From JABDMH01 sp964428345 (lineage in GTDB: Bacteria; Bacteroidota; Bacteroidia; Chitinophagales; Saprospiraceae), in NCBI GenBank assembly GCA_964428345.1, contig CAYRYD010000009.1:62001-126000 (forward strand): a DNA stretch of 64,000 nt, in the 5' to 3' direction. The position numbers and the translations under genes are program-made. Shown one piece after another: positions 43,570-51,735 of the stretch; position 1 is the stretch's first letter; every line of letters starts with the position of its first letter. Below the pieces are notes generated by a model, which searched no databases, was not told where the DNA came from, and saw only the letters and a program-made list of their open reading frames with translations.

Positions 43570-44124
43570 TTAAAAGGGTGATTGACCGTCGGCTAAAAGT
43601 GTAATAAAAATGTTGGACTCAGCTTCAAATGCGGCCACACCACCTATGACCCGGATCATCCTCCGGGGGGTGTAACTGCTTTTTTCATTGGTAACCTTAT
43701 ATTTTGATCTACTGAATATCTGACGGTACAACACGCAGGGATGCCGGCCGGGTAGCTCCATTGTTGACCAGGTGGACAAGATAAATCCCGATCCAAGTCA
43801 CCTAATCCACTGCATTCTACATAATTGGCCTTTCCGGCACCCAGATCTTCGACGGATTGATCATAGAAAAAGCTGTCGATGCGGATCGGCGTGTACTGGG
43901 TGTTTCCATGGCGGTGTATGAATATCCCGCTCTTTCCCAGGCAGTTTTTCTAATCACCGTCCAGTCCTTACCGACAAAAACCAGGGTGCTGTTGAGTTCC
44001 ATCAGTTCACCATCGAGACGGATACCCCGGTATTGCTCCAGGGGGCAACCTCCGGCTGACCCCGGGAAGTCTTTATCGCCAATAACTGGAACAAGGCAAA
44101 TGTGAACAAAGCTTTAAACCTCAT
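43570..44124 (-). pseudogene. Secreted protein gene split by three single-base frameshifts
   Basis: No single frame spans the region, but three frames chain into one protein of about 185 residues. The signal peptide MRFKALFTFALFQLLA begins at ATG 44124. After the G5 run at 44041-44045 (minus C5) the frame shifts to LEQYRGIRLDGELMELNSTL. After T5 at 43945-43949 (minus A5) it shifts to GKSGIFIHRHGN...SFFYDQSVEDLG. After G6 at 43665-43670 it shifts to RMIRVIGGVAAFEAE, ending at 43570. Each shift is repaired by adding one base to a homopolymer, and the total is then a whole number of codons (186). It is either a decaying gene or an assembly error. Homology is unknown; the product has several Cys and looks extracellular. 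Confidence 0.7.
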
Positions 44125-44381
44125 ATATGATTTCAATTATCGTTTGACAATATTTCTTCAAATTCCCGGGTATTGGTCAAATACCTGGGTCTTAATACAG
44201 AAATGACAACACTCCCATGTTGAGTAGCAGAGGGATGGCTGAGTTGACAAAAGGCAAGTAGTGAATTATTACACCATAGAGGCTAAAATAAGAAAATATG
44301 GGTTTGGGAAGTCAGTAAGATGTTGGTATTGAGTTACTCACCTTACTTGCACGATCGTGGCCGGATAATTCTAGAAAACCG

Positions 44382-45533
44382 TCATTCGTGCGGGTATCTT
44401 GTGGTTGCCGGATGAAAAGTGCGCCAACTGTGCCAATACTCCTGATACACAGAAAGACTTTTTAGGGGGGAGGTTGCCTGGTCAGCCGGTTTTCCCAATA
44501 AATTAAAACGGTTACCCTCTGAATAAAGGGTATCGGAATGGAGCACAAAGTACTGGTTCAGACTTTCTCTTTCCAATGCAAAAAAACTCTTTTGGTCTCC
44601 GGCAAGAATCAGAAGGATAGGGCGCTGACCAACAACATCATGGATGATTCGCTCCTTTTCCAGCGTTATCCAGTCATAAGCTTTACTGGAGTCGGCTATT
44701 TCCAGTCCCACAACCCACGATTTATCCTGCCAGGCAATTGTATCCCTTCGGGTGAGTTTTCCCTTACGGTTGCCGGTTTCATAATTACTCAGGCTGTCAT
44801 AGATTTCGACATATTCAGGATCTGGTTGCATGATCAGGCTCTGGGGATACAGGGCTAACCATTGGTTCAGGCTAGTCTGGAAAGAAGGAAATTCAGGAAG
44901 CTCTTTTCCCTTGTTTTTGCCAGCCACCGCTTCACCGTTCACCTGGCGCCACCAGCTACCGGTCGAATGATCCTCAAACATGGCATTATATTGATTCATT
45001 CCAACCAACCGGAAAGTTTCCCTTCGCCCATCCACCAAAGGCTCATATACCCTACCGGTGCGGCATACCGTACAATAAGTGATGATCACCGGCCGGCCGG
45101 CAATGGAGTCTACCACCTGATGATGGTATCCCAGAAACTGGATAGGATAGGCTTTGGCCTGATCCTGTTCAGCGATACCAATGACCAACCGCTGACCATC
45201 GACCAGGTTGCCGGTGGTATCGGCAAAGGTAAGGTGGGAGGGTTGAAGAAAAATGGACTCAGCATTCATCCGGAAATTGAACAGATACATGATAAACAGG
45301 GTTACGGCAGTAGCAATAACGAAGCCACTTTTTCGTAGCTGGAAAGCTTTTCGGGCGGAGATGACCAGCAAAATGGTGAGGATCATCCGGAAATACCAAC
45401 GATTGTGATGCAGAAAATAAGCCAGATCCAGCGTGTCGGACTCCTGACTTCCGGGCATTGGCATTATCAGGTACACCCTGCTGACCTCTAAAATGATCAG
45501 CGATAAAAGACTGGAATAAAATACACCCGGCAT
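44382..45533 (-). CDS. DUF3179 domain-containing membrane protein
   Basis: 383 residues. Three hydrophobic segments at the N-terminus (about 5-25, 50-64 and 70-88) are followed by a soluble DUF3179 domain. Typical motifs are AYPIQFLGYHHQVVDSIAGRPVIITYCTVCRTGRVYEP and FRLVGMNQYNAMFEDHSTGSWWRQVNGEAVAG. The CTVC pair and the conserved His suggest metal or redox chemistry, but the family function is not known to me. It is separated from the Rrf2 operon by a divergent promoter region. Confidence 0.84.
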   Translation of the reverse strand: MPGVFYSSLLSLIILEVSRVYLIMPMPGSQESDTLDLAYFLHHNRWYFRMILTILLVISARKAFQLRKSGFVIATAVTLFIMYLFNFRMNAESIFLQPSHLTFADTTGNLVDGQRLVIGIAEQDQAKAYPIQFLGYHHQVVDSIAGRPVIITYCTVCRTGRVYEPLVDGRRETFRLVGMNQYNAMFEDHSTGSWWRQVNGEAVAGKNKGKELPEFPSFQTSLNQWLALYPQSLIMQPDPEYVEIYDSLSNYETGNRKGKLTRRDTIAWQDKSWVVGLEIADSSKAYDWITLEKERIIHDVVGQRPILLILAGDQKSFFALERESLNQYFVLHSDTLYSEGNRFNLLGKPADQATSPLKSLSVYQEYWHSWRTFHPATTRYPHE

Positions 45534-45742
45534 ATATGGTTGGATTGTAATTTTTCAGATCCTGACGAGGAAAGATAACTCTCTCAGCCTCAAGTAGCGA
45601 ACCGCATGGATGACTGATCGGGTTCGCTTGATTAATTGGGATAATGGTCGGCCAACCTGCAGAAATGCACTTAAAATTGAAGTTTCTCAAAGAGGCTCCC
45701 GTGGAACCTGCAATTTCTGGTTGCAAAAGCGGTCTTCAAAAT

Positions 45743-45766
45743 ATTTACGATAAATTTGTCGTAAAT
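45743..45766. promoter_or_regulatory. Palindromic operator of the Rrf2 regulator
   Basis: ATTTACGA (45743-45750), eight-base centre, TCGTAAAT (45759-45766) form a perfect 24-base palindrome. Its centre contains the TTTG (45755-45758) that serves as the -33 element of the promoter for the Rrf2 operon. A repressor bound here would block RNA polymerase. The position right in front of an Rrf2 gene argues for autoregulation. A near copy lies at 46259-46282. Confidence 0.75.
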
Positions 45767-45787
45767 AGGAATATCCGGTTATCTTTG
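45755..45787 (+). promoter_or_regulatory. Bacteroidota-type promoter of the Rrf2-oxidase operon
   Basis: The -33 element TTTG (45755-45758) and a perfect -7 box TATCTTTG (45780-45787) are separated by 21 bases. The start of transcription should lie near 45794, about 14 bases before the ATG at 45808. This rules out the in-frame TTG at 45799 as a practical start. Confidence 0.75.
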
Positions 45788-45807
45788 GCCTGAAAAAATT
45801 GGGAGGG

Positions 45808-46242
45808 ATGTTTTCCAAAGCTTGTGAATACGGCATTAAAGCGATGATTTATATCGCCACGCAGTCCATGAAGGATTCGAGGGTGAAGATCGGAGACATT
45901 GCCGAAAATGTCGGTTCACCCGAGGCCTTTACGGCAAAAATTCTGGGGGCCCTGGTGAAACATGATATTGTTCAATCGTTGACTGGTCCGAATGGTGGGT
46001 TCCAGATCGGCCTGAACCGGATGAAGGAAGTACGGGTAAGCGATATTGTTTTTGCCATCGATGGCGACTCGATCTATAATGGTTGCGGATTGGGATTGAG
46101 TGAGTGCCGGGCGACAGCACCCTGTCCGATGCATGACAAGTTTGTAAAGGTAAGAGCTCATTTAAAGAACATGCTGGAAACCACCTCGATTTATGACCTG
46201 GCGATCGGACTTAAGTCCGGTAAATCGGTACTGACACGATGA
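45808..46242 (+). CDS. Rrf2 family transcriptional regulator, Fe-S type
   Basis: 144 residues. The winged helix-turn-helix at the N-terminus is seen in MFSKACEYGIKAMIYIA...VKIGDIAENVGSPEAFTAKILGALVKHDIVQSLTGPNGGF. Three cysteines (Cys93, Cys100, Cys106; NGCGLGLSECRATAPC) match the [2Fe-2S]-ligand region of IscR and NsrR, with a spacing of six and five residues. NO- or redox-responsive derepression is therefore likely. Its stop codon overlaps the oxidase start (ATGA), so it is the first gene of that operon. A palindromic operator covers its own promoter. IscR function is less likely because no isc or suf genes are near. Confidence 0.9.
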   Translation: MFSKACEYGIKAMIYIATQSMKDSRVKIGDIAENVGSPEAFTAKILGALVKHDIVQSLTGPNGGFQIGLNRMKEVRVSDIVFAIDGDSIYNGCGLGLSECRATAPCPMHDKFVKVRAHLKNMLETTSIYDLAIGLKSGKSVLTR

Positions 46243-48092
46243 CAAAAAATTTCCATTTATTTACGATAAAATTGTCTGAAATTGGTCGACGCATCCTTTT
46301 GCCGGCACTTTTTTTGGCATCCGGACCGGTAGCAGCACAGACGGCTGCCGGTTCAGGAAACTGGATGACCAGTCCGGGTATCATAGGGACCATAACCTTA
46401 TTGATTGTGGTAGTCATGGTTGGGGTGCTGATCATCTCGGCCCGGTTTACATCCTATGTTGATCAGCTAAAAATAAATAACCGGATCAAACGGAAACTGG
46501 AATTCAGTGAGGAGCTTATTGGACTCGAAGATGCCGAAATTCAGACCATTCTGGAGAAGCGGAGACAGGCGCTGAACTACCGTTTACACGGGAATGAGCT
46601 GGGAAGCGAATCTTCTGCAGCGGATACCAGGGGTCTCGTCGCCAAAGTAACCTATGATCCGGAGAACCCGCTGGTAGACGAAAAGAAAAAGTCGCCCATC
46701 GGTTTTGAAACACCGGATCCACTCCGGAAAATCGTCATCTGGTATCTGGGTGCCTCGGCTTTCTGGCTGGTATTCGGAACGCTGGTTGGTCAGTATGTCG
46801 GGATGAAATTTGTCTGGCCGGAGATGGATACCCTGTCCTTCCTTTCCTTTGGCCGGTTGCGGCCGGTCCATACCAATACGGTGTTTTGGGGTTGGGCTTC
46901 CATGGCCATGATTGGTTTGGCATATTTTGTCGTTGCCAGGACCTCCAATACCCGGATTTACCGGTATTCCTGGGCCTGGATTAGCTGGGTACTTATTAAT
47001 GTCTCGGTCTTACTCGGCGACCTTTTCCTGATGAGTGGGATCAATAATGGCGGGGGAGAATACCGCGAATTTATCTGGCCGGTCGCTTCATTGTTTGCAG
47101 CCGGACTGGTGATTACCTTCCTGAATTTTTACCGTACCGTTGCTCAGCGGAAGATCCGGGAAATTTATATTTCCAACTGGTACCTGCTTGGCGGTCTGAT
47201 ATGGACCATCATCCTGGTGACGATCGGTTACCTCCCCGATTATCAGGATGGTCTGGGAGAAACGGTCATCCAGGGTTATTATATGCACCAGGGAGTAGGT
47301 ATGTGGTTTATGACTTTCACGTTAGGGCTGGTATATTACTACCTTCCATCATCCCTCAACCGGCCAATATATTCTTATTCCCTGGGGGTACTGGCTTTCT
47401 GGACCCAGATGCTGTTTTACACCCTGATTGGAACCCACCATTTTGTCTTTAGCCCACTTCCATGGTGGTTGCAGACGGTCGCGATTGTATTCAGTGCGGG
47501 AATGTTTATTCCTGTAATCGCCGGAACGACCAATTTTCTGATGACGATGCGGGGCAGTTGGAGTGAAATTTCCAAAAGTTATGTATTGCCATTTTTTCTG
47601 GTAGGCGTGGTCTTCTATTTTGTGGGCTCGACTCAGGGCAGCTTTCAGGCTTTCCGGTTTACCAATTACCTCTGGCATTTTACGGATTTCAACGTAGCCC
47701 ATTCTCATATGACCATGTATGGCATCATTACTTTTCTCCTGTGGGGCAGCATTTACGCATTATTGCCAAAACTGACCGGCAGAGAACCACGGCAACTTTT
47801 GGTTGGGGTTCATTTCTGGTTGGCATTCGTGGGGTTGTTTGCCTACATGATTTCCATGATGGCCGGCGGAACTTTCAAGGGCCTGAGCTGGATAGCCGGT
47901 GAGCCCTTCATTGAATCAGTGGTTTTGATGCAACCTTACTGGGTCTGGCGTGCGGTTGGGGGTTCGCTGATGTTTCTTTCGCACATGATGTTTGCCTTCA
48001 ATTTTTATCTGATGGTCAGAAAAGTCAATACTCCGCTCACCCGGAAGGAAAATCGTCACGTAACGTTACAAGTCCATGATCAATTTTCATAA
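46239..48092 (+). CDS. cbb3-type heme-copper oxidase subunit I
   Basis: 617 residues with about 13-14 membrane helices. An extra N-terminal signal-like or membrane segment and a soluble insert (to about 160) precede the CcoN core. Ligands: low-spin heme His211 (RPVHTN) and His490; CuB His350 (YYMHQG), His400 and His401 (GTHHFVFSPLP); high-spin heme His488 (AHSHMTMYG). Tyr394, six residues before His400, sits at the place of the cross-linked tyrosine of cbb3 oxidases, which NO reductases lack. O2 reduction is thus favoured. It overlaps the cytochrome gene by 17 bases. Context with Rrf2 and truncated hemoglobin makes NO tolerance or reduction an alternative role. Confidence 0.88.
   Translation: MTKNFHLFTIKLSEIGRRILLPALFLASGPVAAQTAAGSGNWMTSPGIIGTITLLIVVVMVGVLIISARFTSYVDQLKINNRIKRKLEFSEELIGLEDAEIQTILEKRRQALNYRLHGNELGSESSAADTRGLVAKVTYDPENPLVDEKKKSPIGFETPDPLRKIVIWYLGASAFWLVFGTLVGQYVGMKFVWPEMDTLSFLSFGRLRPVHTNTVFWGWASMAMIGLAYFVVARTSNTRIYRYSWAWISWVLINVSVLLGDLFLMSGINNGGGEYREFIWPVASLFAAGLVITFLNFYRTVAQRKIREIYISNWYLLGGLIWTIILVTIGYLPDYQDGLGETVIQGYYMHQGVGMWFMTFTLGLVYYYLPSSLNRPIYSYSLGVLAFWTQMLFYTLIGTHHFVFSPLPWWLQTVAIVFSAGMFIPVIAGTTNFLMTMRGSWSEISKSYVLPFFLVGVVFYFVGSTQGSFQAFRFTNYLWHFTDFNVAHSHMTMYGIITFLLWGSIYALLPKLTGREPRQLLVGVHFWLAFVGLFAYMISMMAGGTFKGLSWIAGEPFIESVVLMQPYWVWRAVGGSLMFLSHMMFAFNFYLMVRKVNTPLTRKENRHVTLQVHDQFS
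46259..46282. promoter_or_regulatory. Second Rrf2 operator-like site inside the oxidase gene
   Basis: ATTTACGA-TAAAATTG-TCTGAAAT. The left arm is identical to the operator at 45743, the centre differs by one base, and the right arm by two. It starts 20 bases into the oxidase coding sequence. It could be a second binding site that blocks elongation, or a chance match; the local amino acids show no special constraint. Confidence 0.4.
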
Positions 48093-49080
48093 AAATCACC
48101 AGCACCTGGTGCTGACAGCGGCCTTGGTTTTTGCAGGTCTAAGCCTTTTTATTGCAGTTTTACCGGCTTATGAGATCCAGAAAACCCAACCCTTGCCCTC
48201 GATGTTTGATCTGAATGACCGGGAAAAAAGAGGACTGGAGATCTATGTATCGGAAAACTGCATGGCCTGCCATACCCAGCAGGTTCGCAATATTGAAATG
48301 GACAAGATCTGGGGTGATCGACCATCCATTGCTTCAGACTATTATTTCACGAAAAAACGGATGGATACCTGGAGGCAGTCCCCCTCCCTTCTGGGTAGCG
48401 AACGAACCGGTCCCGACCTTACCAACATTGGTTTGCGCCAGCCTGGAATGGAATGGCATCTGTTGCATTTATACAATCCGCGGATTGTGGTGAAAGAATC
48501 GATTATGCCGGGTTTCCCCTGGCTGTTTGCCGAAAAATATACCAGCGATCTCACGGAAGAAGATGTAGTGGTACCCGTACCACCGGGTTTGGTAAAGGAT
48601 CCGGATAAAAAGGTGGTGGCTACCTCCAAAGCCCTGGACCTGGTGGCTTATCTTCAGTCATTGATCCAACCAGAATTACCAGGTACTAAAGAGGTTGACT
48701 TTATTCCTTCACGCGATGGAAATGGAAAGGAGTCCGGCCAGAACACCAGGGTATCACCCGATGGAGAAAGTCTGTATTTGCAAACCTGTGCCGCTTGTCA
48801 CCAGGCCAATGGTGAGGGTCTGCCCGGGGCTTTTCCACCCCTTGCAGGCAGTACCATTGTCAATGACGACAATTACGAAAAACTGATTAACATCATTCTG
48901 CTTGGATACGATGCCCGGACAGAATTTGGGGTGATGCCTGGTTTTCAGGATCAACTGACCGATGAAGAAATTGCGGCAATAGCCAATCACGAACGATCCA
49001 GTTGGGGCAACAGTGCTCCGGAGATTACCCCCGAAAATGTCAAAAGCATCAGGGAATTTATTAGTCAATTAACACAATAA
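48076..49080 (+). CDS. CcoO-cytochrome c fusion
   Basis: 334 residues. A single N-terminal anchor helix (about 12-30) precedes a CcoO-type monoheme domain: heme motif CMACH in YVSENCMACHTQQVRNIEMDKIWGD, axial Met region SIMPGFPWL and GSERTGPDLTNIG. A second class I cytochrome c domain (about 225-334) has CAACH and a Met in MPGFQDQLTDEE. The fusion replaces separate CcoO and CcoP-like proteins and would pass electrons to the oxidase at the periplasmic side. It overlaps the oxidase gene by 17 bases, consistent with coupled translation. Confidence 0.9.
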   Translation: MINFHKNHQHLVLTAALVFAGLSLFIAVLPAYEIQKTQPLPSMFDLNDREKRGLEIYVSENCMACHTQQVRNIEMDKIWGDRPSIASDYYFTKKRMDTWRQSPSLLGSERTGPDLTNIGLRQPGMEWHLLHLYNPRIVVKESIMPGFPWLFAEKYTSDLTEEDVVVPVPPGLVKDPDKKVVATSKALDLVAYLQSLIQPELPGTKEVDFIPSRDGNGKESGQNTRVSPDGESLYLQTCAACHQANGEGLPGAFPPLAGSTIVNDDNYEKLINIILLGYDARTEFGVMPGFQDQLTDEEIAAIANHERSSWGNSAPEITPENVKSIREFISQLTQ

Positions 49081-49085
49081 TTATC

Positions 49086-49328
49086 ATGGAGAAAAAAGAA
49101 GTGTATGTCGAGTCTCTGATTACAGCGACTCCCCAGGAAGGCAGAGACCTCGCCATTAAATTGGCCAGAAAATCGATTGCAGCTATCCAGACGGATGCCG
49201 AGGTCCGCAAGGTATTGCGCCCTCATTATGCGTCCGATACAGCCCAGTTAATTGCCTCAGCCCAGGTGATTGCTATCGAATTTCAGACCATCGCGATGGC
49301 CAATAATTATTGGAGAACTGAGAAATAA
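49086..49328 (+). CDS. Small soluble hypothetical protein
   Basis: 80 residues, no signal or membrane segment. Reads as helix-rich with an N-terminal strand (KKEVYVESLITATPQEGRDLAIKLARKSIAAIQ). It is 5 bases after the cytochrome gene and 4 before the next gene, so it is part of the operon. I do not recognise it; an assembly factor or regulator for the oxidase is possible. Confidence 0.65.
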   Translation: MEKKEVYVESLITATPQEGRDLAIKLARKSIAAIQTDAEVRKVLRPHYASDTAQLIASAQVIAIEFQTIAMANNYWRTEK

Positions 49329-49332
49329 TACG

Positions 49333-49605
49333 ATGATAAAAAGGGTTGGGAGTATTTTGGGCGTGATTTTTTTGGCGATTTTGATTCAGCCGGTTTTCGC
49401 CTGCGATGTTTGCCGGAAGAATCAACCCAAAATCCTGCAGGATATCACTCATGGTACCGGACCGGAGGGTAATTTCGATTATCTGATTATCTGGTCGGCA
49501 GTGCTGATCGTGACGGTCACGCTCGTGCTGAGTGTCCGATACCTGATTCGGCCGGGAGAAGATCAATCCTGTCACATAAAGAATATTGTTCTGGAAAAGA
49601 TGTAG
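49333..49605 (+). CDS. Small exported membrane protein with CDVC motif
   Basis: 90 residues from ATG 49333. The N-terminal signal peptide ends near PVFA, exposing CDVCRKNQPKILQDITHGTGPEG. A membrane helix (about 50-70) and a basic end (RYLIRPGEDQSCHIKN) follow. The CxxC next to the cleavage site suggests metal or redox chemistry on the periplasmic side. I recall similar proteins beside cbb3-like oxidases in Bacteroidota. It may be an assembly or accessory subunit; this is inferred from position. Confidence 0.72.
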   Translation: MIKRVGSILGVIFLAILIQPVFACDVCRKNQPKILQDITHGTGPEGNFDYLIIWSAVLIVTVTLVLSVRYLIRPGEDQSCHIKNIVLEKM

Positions 49606-49608
49606 GGT

Positions 49609-50034
49609 ATGAGTGAAGAAAACCGCATCATTAAACTGTTTCTGGACGAAGATCCCCGGCCTTTCGGAGAATTTACTCCACCGGTAAAATTTGTCTTTGA
49701 TACGACAAAAATACCGGATGGCCGGCATCAGTTAAAGATCGTTGCCCGGTCAACCGATGGAGTAGAAGGGGTCCGGACTATACCGTTTGAAGTCCGAAAC
49801 GGACCAGCCATCGCAGTGGTTGGGCTGCAGGACAACGAAATTATAAATGAACAGATACCGATCACCATAAATGCTTATGGCAGCGAACGAAAGGACGTTT
49901 TTGTCATTACCGGATCGGAAACACCCAAGGCGATTCCGGCCTGGGTTTGGGCTTTGCTGGTAATCTTTGTGGGCTTTACCTTTTTTTACCTGATCATGTA
50001 CTGGACCCCGGAATTTTATAAATCATTTTTTTAA
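49609..50034 (+). CDS. Tail-anchored Ig-like protein of the oxidase operon
   Basis: 141 residues. A soluble beta domain (residues about 10-100; KLFLDEDPRPFGEFTPPVKFVFDTTKIPDGRHQLKIVA) with Ig/fibronectin-like strand order precedes one C-terminal membrane helix (about 110-132) and a short tail. There is no signal peptide. It begins 3 bases after the preceding gene and overlaps the hemoglobin gene by one base. I cannot assign a function; a structural subunit of the oxidase complex is possible. Confidence 0.7.
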   Translation: MSEENRIIKLFLDEDPRPFGEFTPPVKFVFDTTKIPDGRHQLKIVARSTDGVEGVRTIPFEVRNGPAIAVVGLQDNEIINEQIPITINAYGSERKDVFVITGSETPKAIPAWVWALLVIFVGFTFFYLIMYWTPEFYKSFF

Positions 50035-50435
50035 TGGAATTACAACAGAAGAAAGATATTTTAACCCTGGATGACATCAGGCTGCTGGTGGATGAATTTT
50101 ATGGGAAAATCAGGGCAGACGATTTGCTGAAAGATATATTCAACAACAGAATTCAGGATCGTTGGCCGGAACATCTCGAGAAAATGTACCGGTTCTGGCA
50201 GACCGTATTGCTGGATGAACACACCTACTTTGGAAGTCCGTTTGTCCCCCATGCCAATCTACCTGTTGACCTGGAGCATTTTGAACAGTGGCTGAAACTT
50301 TTCAATGAGACGGTAGACCGGTATTTTACCGGTGAAAAAGCCGAACGGGCCAAATGGCAGGGAGAACGTATGGCACACATGTTTCATTCAAAAATTCAGT
50401 ATTACAAAAACAATAACGTAACCCCCCTTTTATAA
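50034..50435 (+). CDS. Group III truncated hemoglobin
   Basis: 133 residues with the short 2-on-2 globin fold. Motifs: DDIRLLVDEFYGKIRADDLLKDIF, the WPEHLEKMYRFWQTVLLDEHTYFGSPFVPHANLPVDLEHFEQWLKLF core, and a C-terminal helix. The His in FVPHANLP is in the right region for the proximal heme ligand. Group III hemoglobins can take part in NO or O2 chemistry. It overlaps the genes on both sides by one base, so it belongs to the oxidase operon and makes an NO-response role for it plausible. Confidence 0.9.
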   Translation: MELQQKKDILTLDDIRLLVDEFYGKIRADDLLKDIFNNRIQDRWPEHLEKMYRFWQTVLLDEHTYFGSPFVPHANLPVDLEHFEQWLKLFNETVDRYFTGEKAERAKWQGERMAHMFHSKIQYYKNNNVTPLL

Positions 50436-50869
50436 TGCATGTAAAGTATCCGCTGGCATTGGTAGTCACCTTTCTATGGATCGGTTTTGTTTGTGCCATT
50501 AGTTTTATGGAAGCCTGGCTGAAATTCCGGGCACCCGGTATTACCATGCCGCTGGGGCTGGGTATTGGCCGGCTTGTTTTTAATGCCCTGAATAAAGTGG
50601 AATGGGTTTTTGTCGTGGTGATTATCATGGTGATTTTCCTGAAGGGTGACAGTATTTTGAAAAGCACCAATTTGTTATTCCTCAGCTCCGTTGTTTTATT
50701 GCTTCTGCAAACCATTTGGCTCTTGCCCTTACTGGATGCCCGGGCATCTATGCACATAGAAGGGCAAAACCCTCCCCTCTCCAACCTGCATTTTTATTAT
50801 GTAGGAATGGAACTGATCAAAATAATTTCCCTGGGTTTGTTTGGTTGGTTACTTTTTAAACCAGTATAA
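50435..50869 (+). CDS. Four-helix membrane protein
   Basis: 144 residues with hydrophobic segments at about 5-25, 57-72, 81-101 and 126-142. Between the first two is FMEAWLKFRAPGITMPLGLGIGRLVFNALNKVEWVF. It starts at the last base of the hemoglobin stop codon. No family is assigned. It may help anchor or assemble the oxidase, which is inferred from operon position only. Confidence 0.68.
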   Translation: MHVKYPLALVVTFLWIGFVCAISFMEAWLKFRAPGITMPLGLGIGRLVFNALNKVEWVFVVVIIMVIFLKGDSILKSTNLLFLSSVVLLLLQTIWLLPLLDARASMHIEGQNPPLSNLHFYYVGMELIKIISLGLFGWLLFKPV

Positions 50870-50903
50870 CCATGATGTCCCTAATAAAATAAGATATCAA
50901 TTA

Positions 50904-51239
50904 ATGATTAAAATGAAGACTAAAATTTCAATGTCGGATCTTGACTGGGTTGAGAGTACTGTCAAAGGATTTTACAGCAAGGAGTTTCTGGACCACAACA
51001 GGAATACCCTGAAATTGGTGAGGATTGCACCGGCGTCTGCTTATCCGGAACACCGGCATCCGGATAAGACAGAGTTTGCCTACATACTGGAAGGGGAAGT
51101 ACATGTTCAGATCCAGGATGAGTCGTATATCGGGAAATCCGGTGATTATTTTCTTTTTCCCCAAAATCAATTGCACTCGATCCGGAGCAATGGAGACAGA
51201 GATTGCCTCCTGTTGATAGGAGCCATCCCGGAAAAATAG
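50904..51239 (+). CDS. Cupin-fold protein
   Basis: 111 residues from ATG 50904; a frame upstream overlaps the previous gene but lacks cupin sequence, and ATG 50913 is possible. The cupin motifs are ASAYPEHRHPDKTEFAYILEGEV and GDYFLFPQNQLHSI, so a metal-binding site of two or three His and a Glu is present. It follows the last membrane protein by 34 bases and is probably the end of the Rrf2 operon. Sensor, storage or small enzyme roles are all possible. Confidence 0.8.
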   Translation: MIKMKTKISMSDLDWVESTVKGFYSKEFLDHNRNTLKLVRIAPASAYPEHRHPDKTEFAYILEGEVHVQIQDESYIGKSGDYFLFPQNQLHSIRSNGDRDCLLLIGAIPEK

Positions 51240-51376
51240 GGAAGCCATTTATTTTTCTTTGTGTAGTTTTAAAAGCAATCTCCCGATCGTCTCCAGGTGA
51301 TTGACTTCTTAATTTAGAAGACGATTCGCTCTTTGGATGATCTGATTTTCAAGGGGGGGGATAAAAATTGCAGATT

Positions 51377-51703
51377 ATGAAAATACCAAGATCTTATGAA
51401 ACCGTAACGGAAGCAGTGAATGATCTGCGCAAGCGGGGATATACCATTGATTTTATGGACTTGACAGACCGGGAATGTCTTATTTGTCATCAGCCGGTAC
51501 CCCTTGAATTATCGCCAGATGAATTTGAAATCGATGAAATATACCGTTTTGAAGGTCTAACCGACCCAGGTGATGAAATGATTGTGTTTGCCATATCCTC
51601 ATCAAAATATGAAATCAGGGGAATTGTGGTTAATGCTTTTGGGACCTATTCCGATACCATTGCACAAAAAATTACCGGGCGATTACAAATAAATCCGGAG
51701 TAA
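51377..51703 (+). CDS. Short PRPP-synthetase-like Bacteroidota protein
   Basis: 108 residues from the ATG at 51377 (a TTG nine bases earlier opens the frame). It matches a family of about 100 residues common in Bacteroidota and often annotated phosphoribosylpyrophosphate synthetase, although it lacks the PRPP synthetase catalytic domain: YETVTEAVNDLRKRGYTIDF, CLICHQPVPL, PDEFEIDEIYRFEGLTDPGDEMIVFAISS. A CxxC motif is present. Function is not established. It is preceded by a run of about nine G (about 51352-51360). Confidence 0.78.
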   Translation: MKIPRSYETVTEAVNDLRKRGYTIDFMDLTDRECLICHQPVPLELSPDEFEIDEIYRFEGLTDPGDEMIVFAISSSKYEIRGIVVNAFGTYSDTIAQKITGRLQINPE

Positions 51704-51735
51704 AAGGATGTGATGTTCTCCTCACTGGAAGTGGA

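Noticed and set aside
51352..51360. Run of about nine G as a phase-variation tract
   Set aside because: It lies before the start codon of 51377-51703, not inside it, and no promoter spacing could be shown to depend on it; kept only as a remark.
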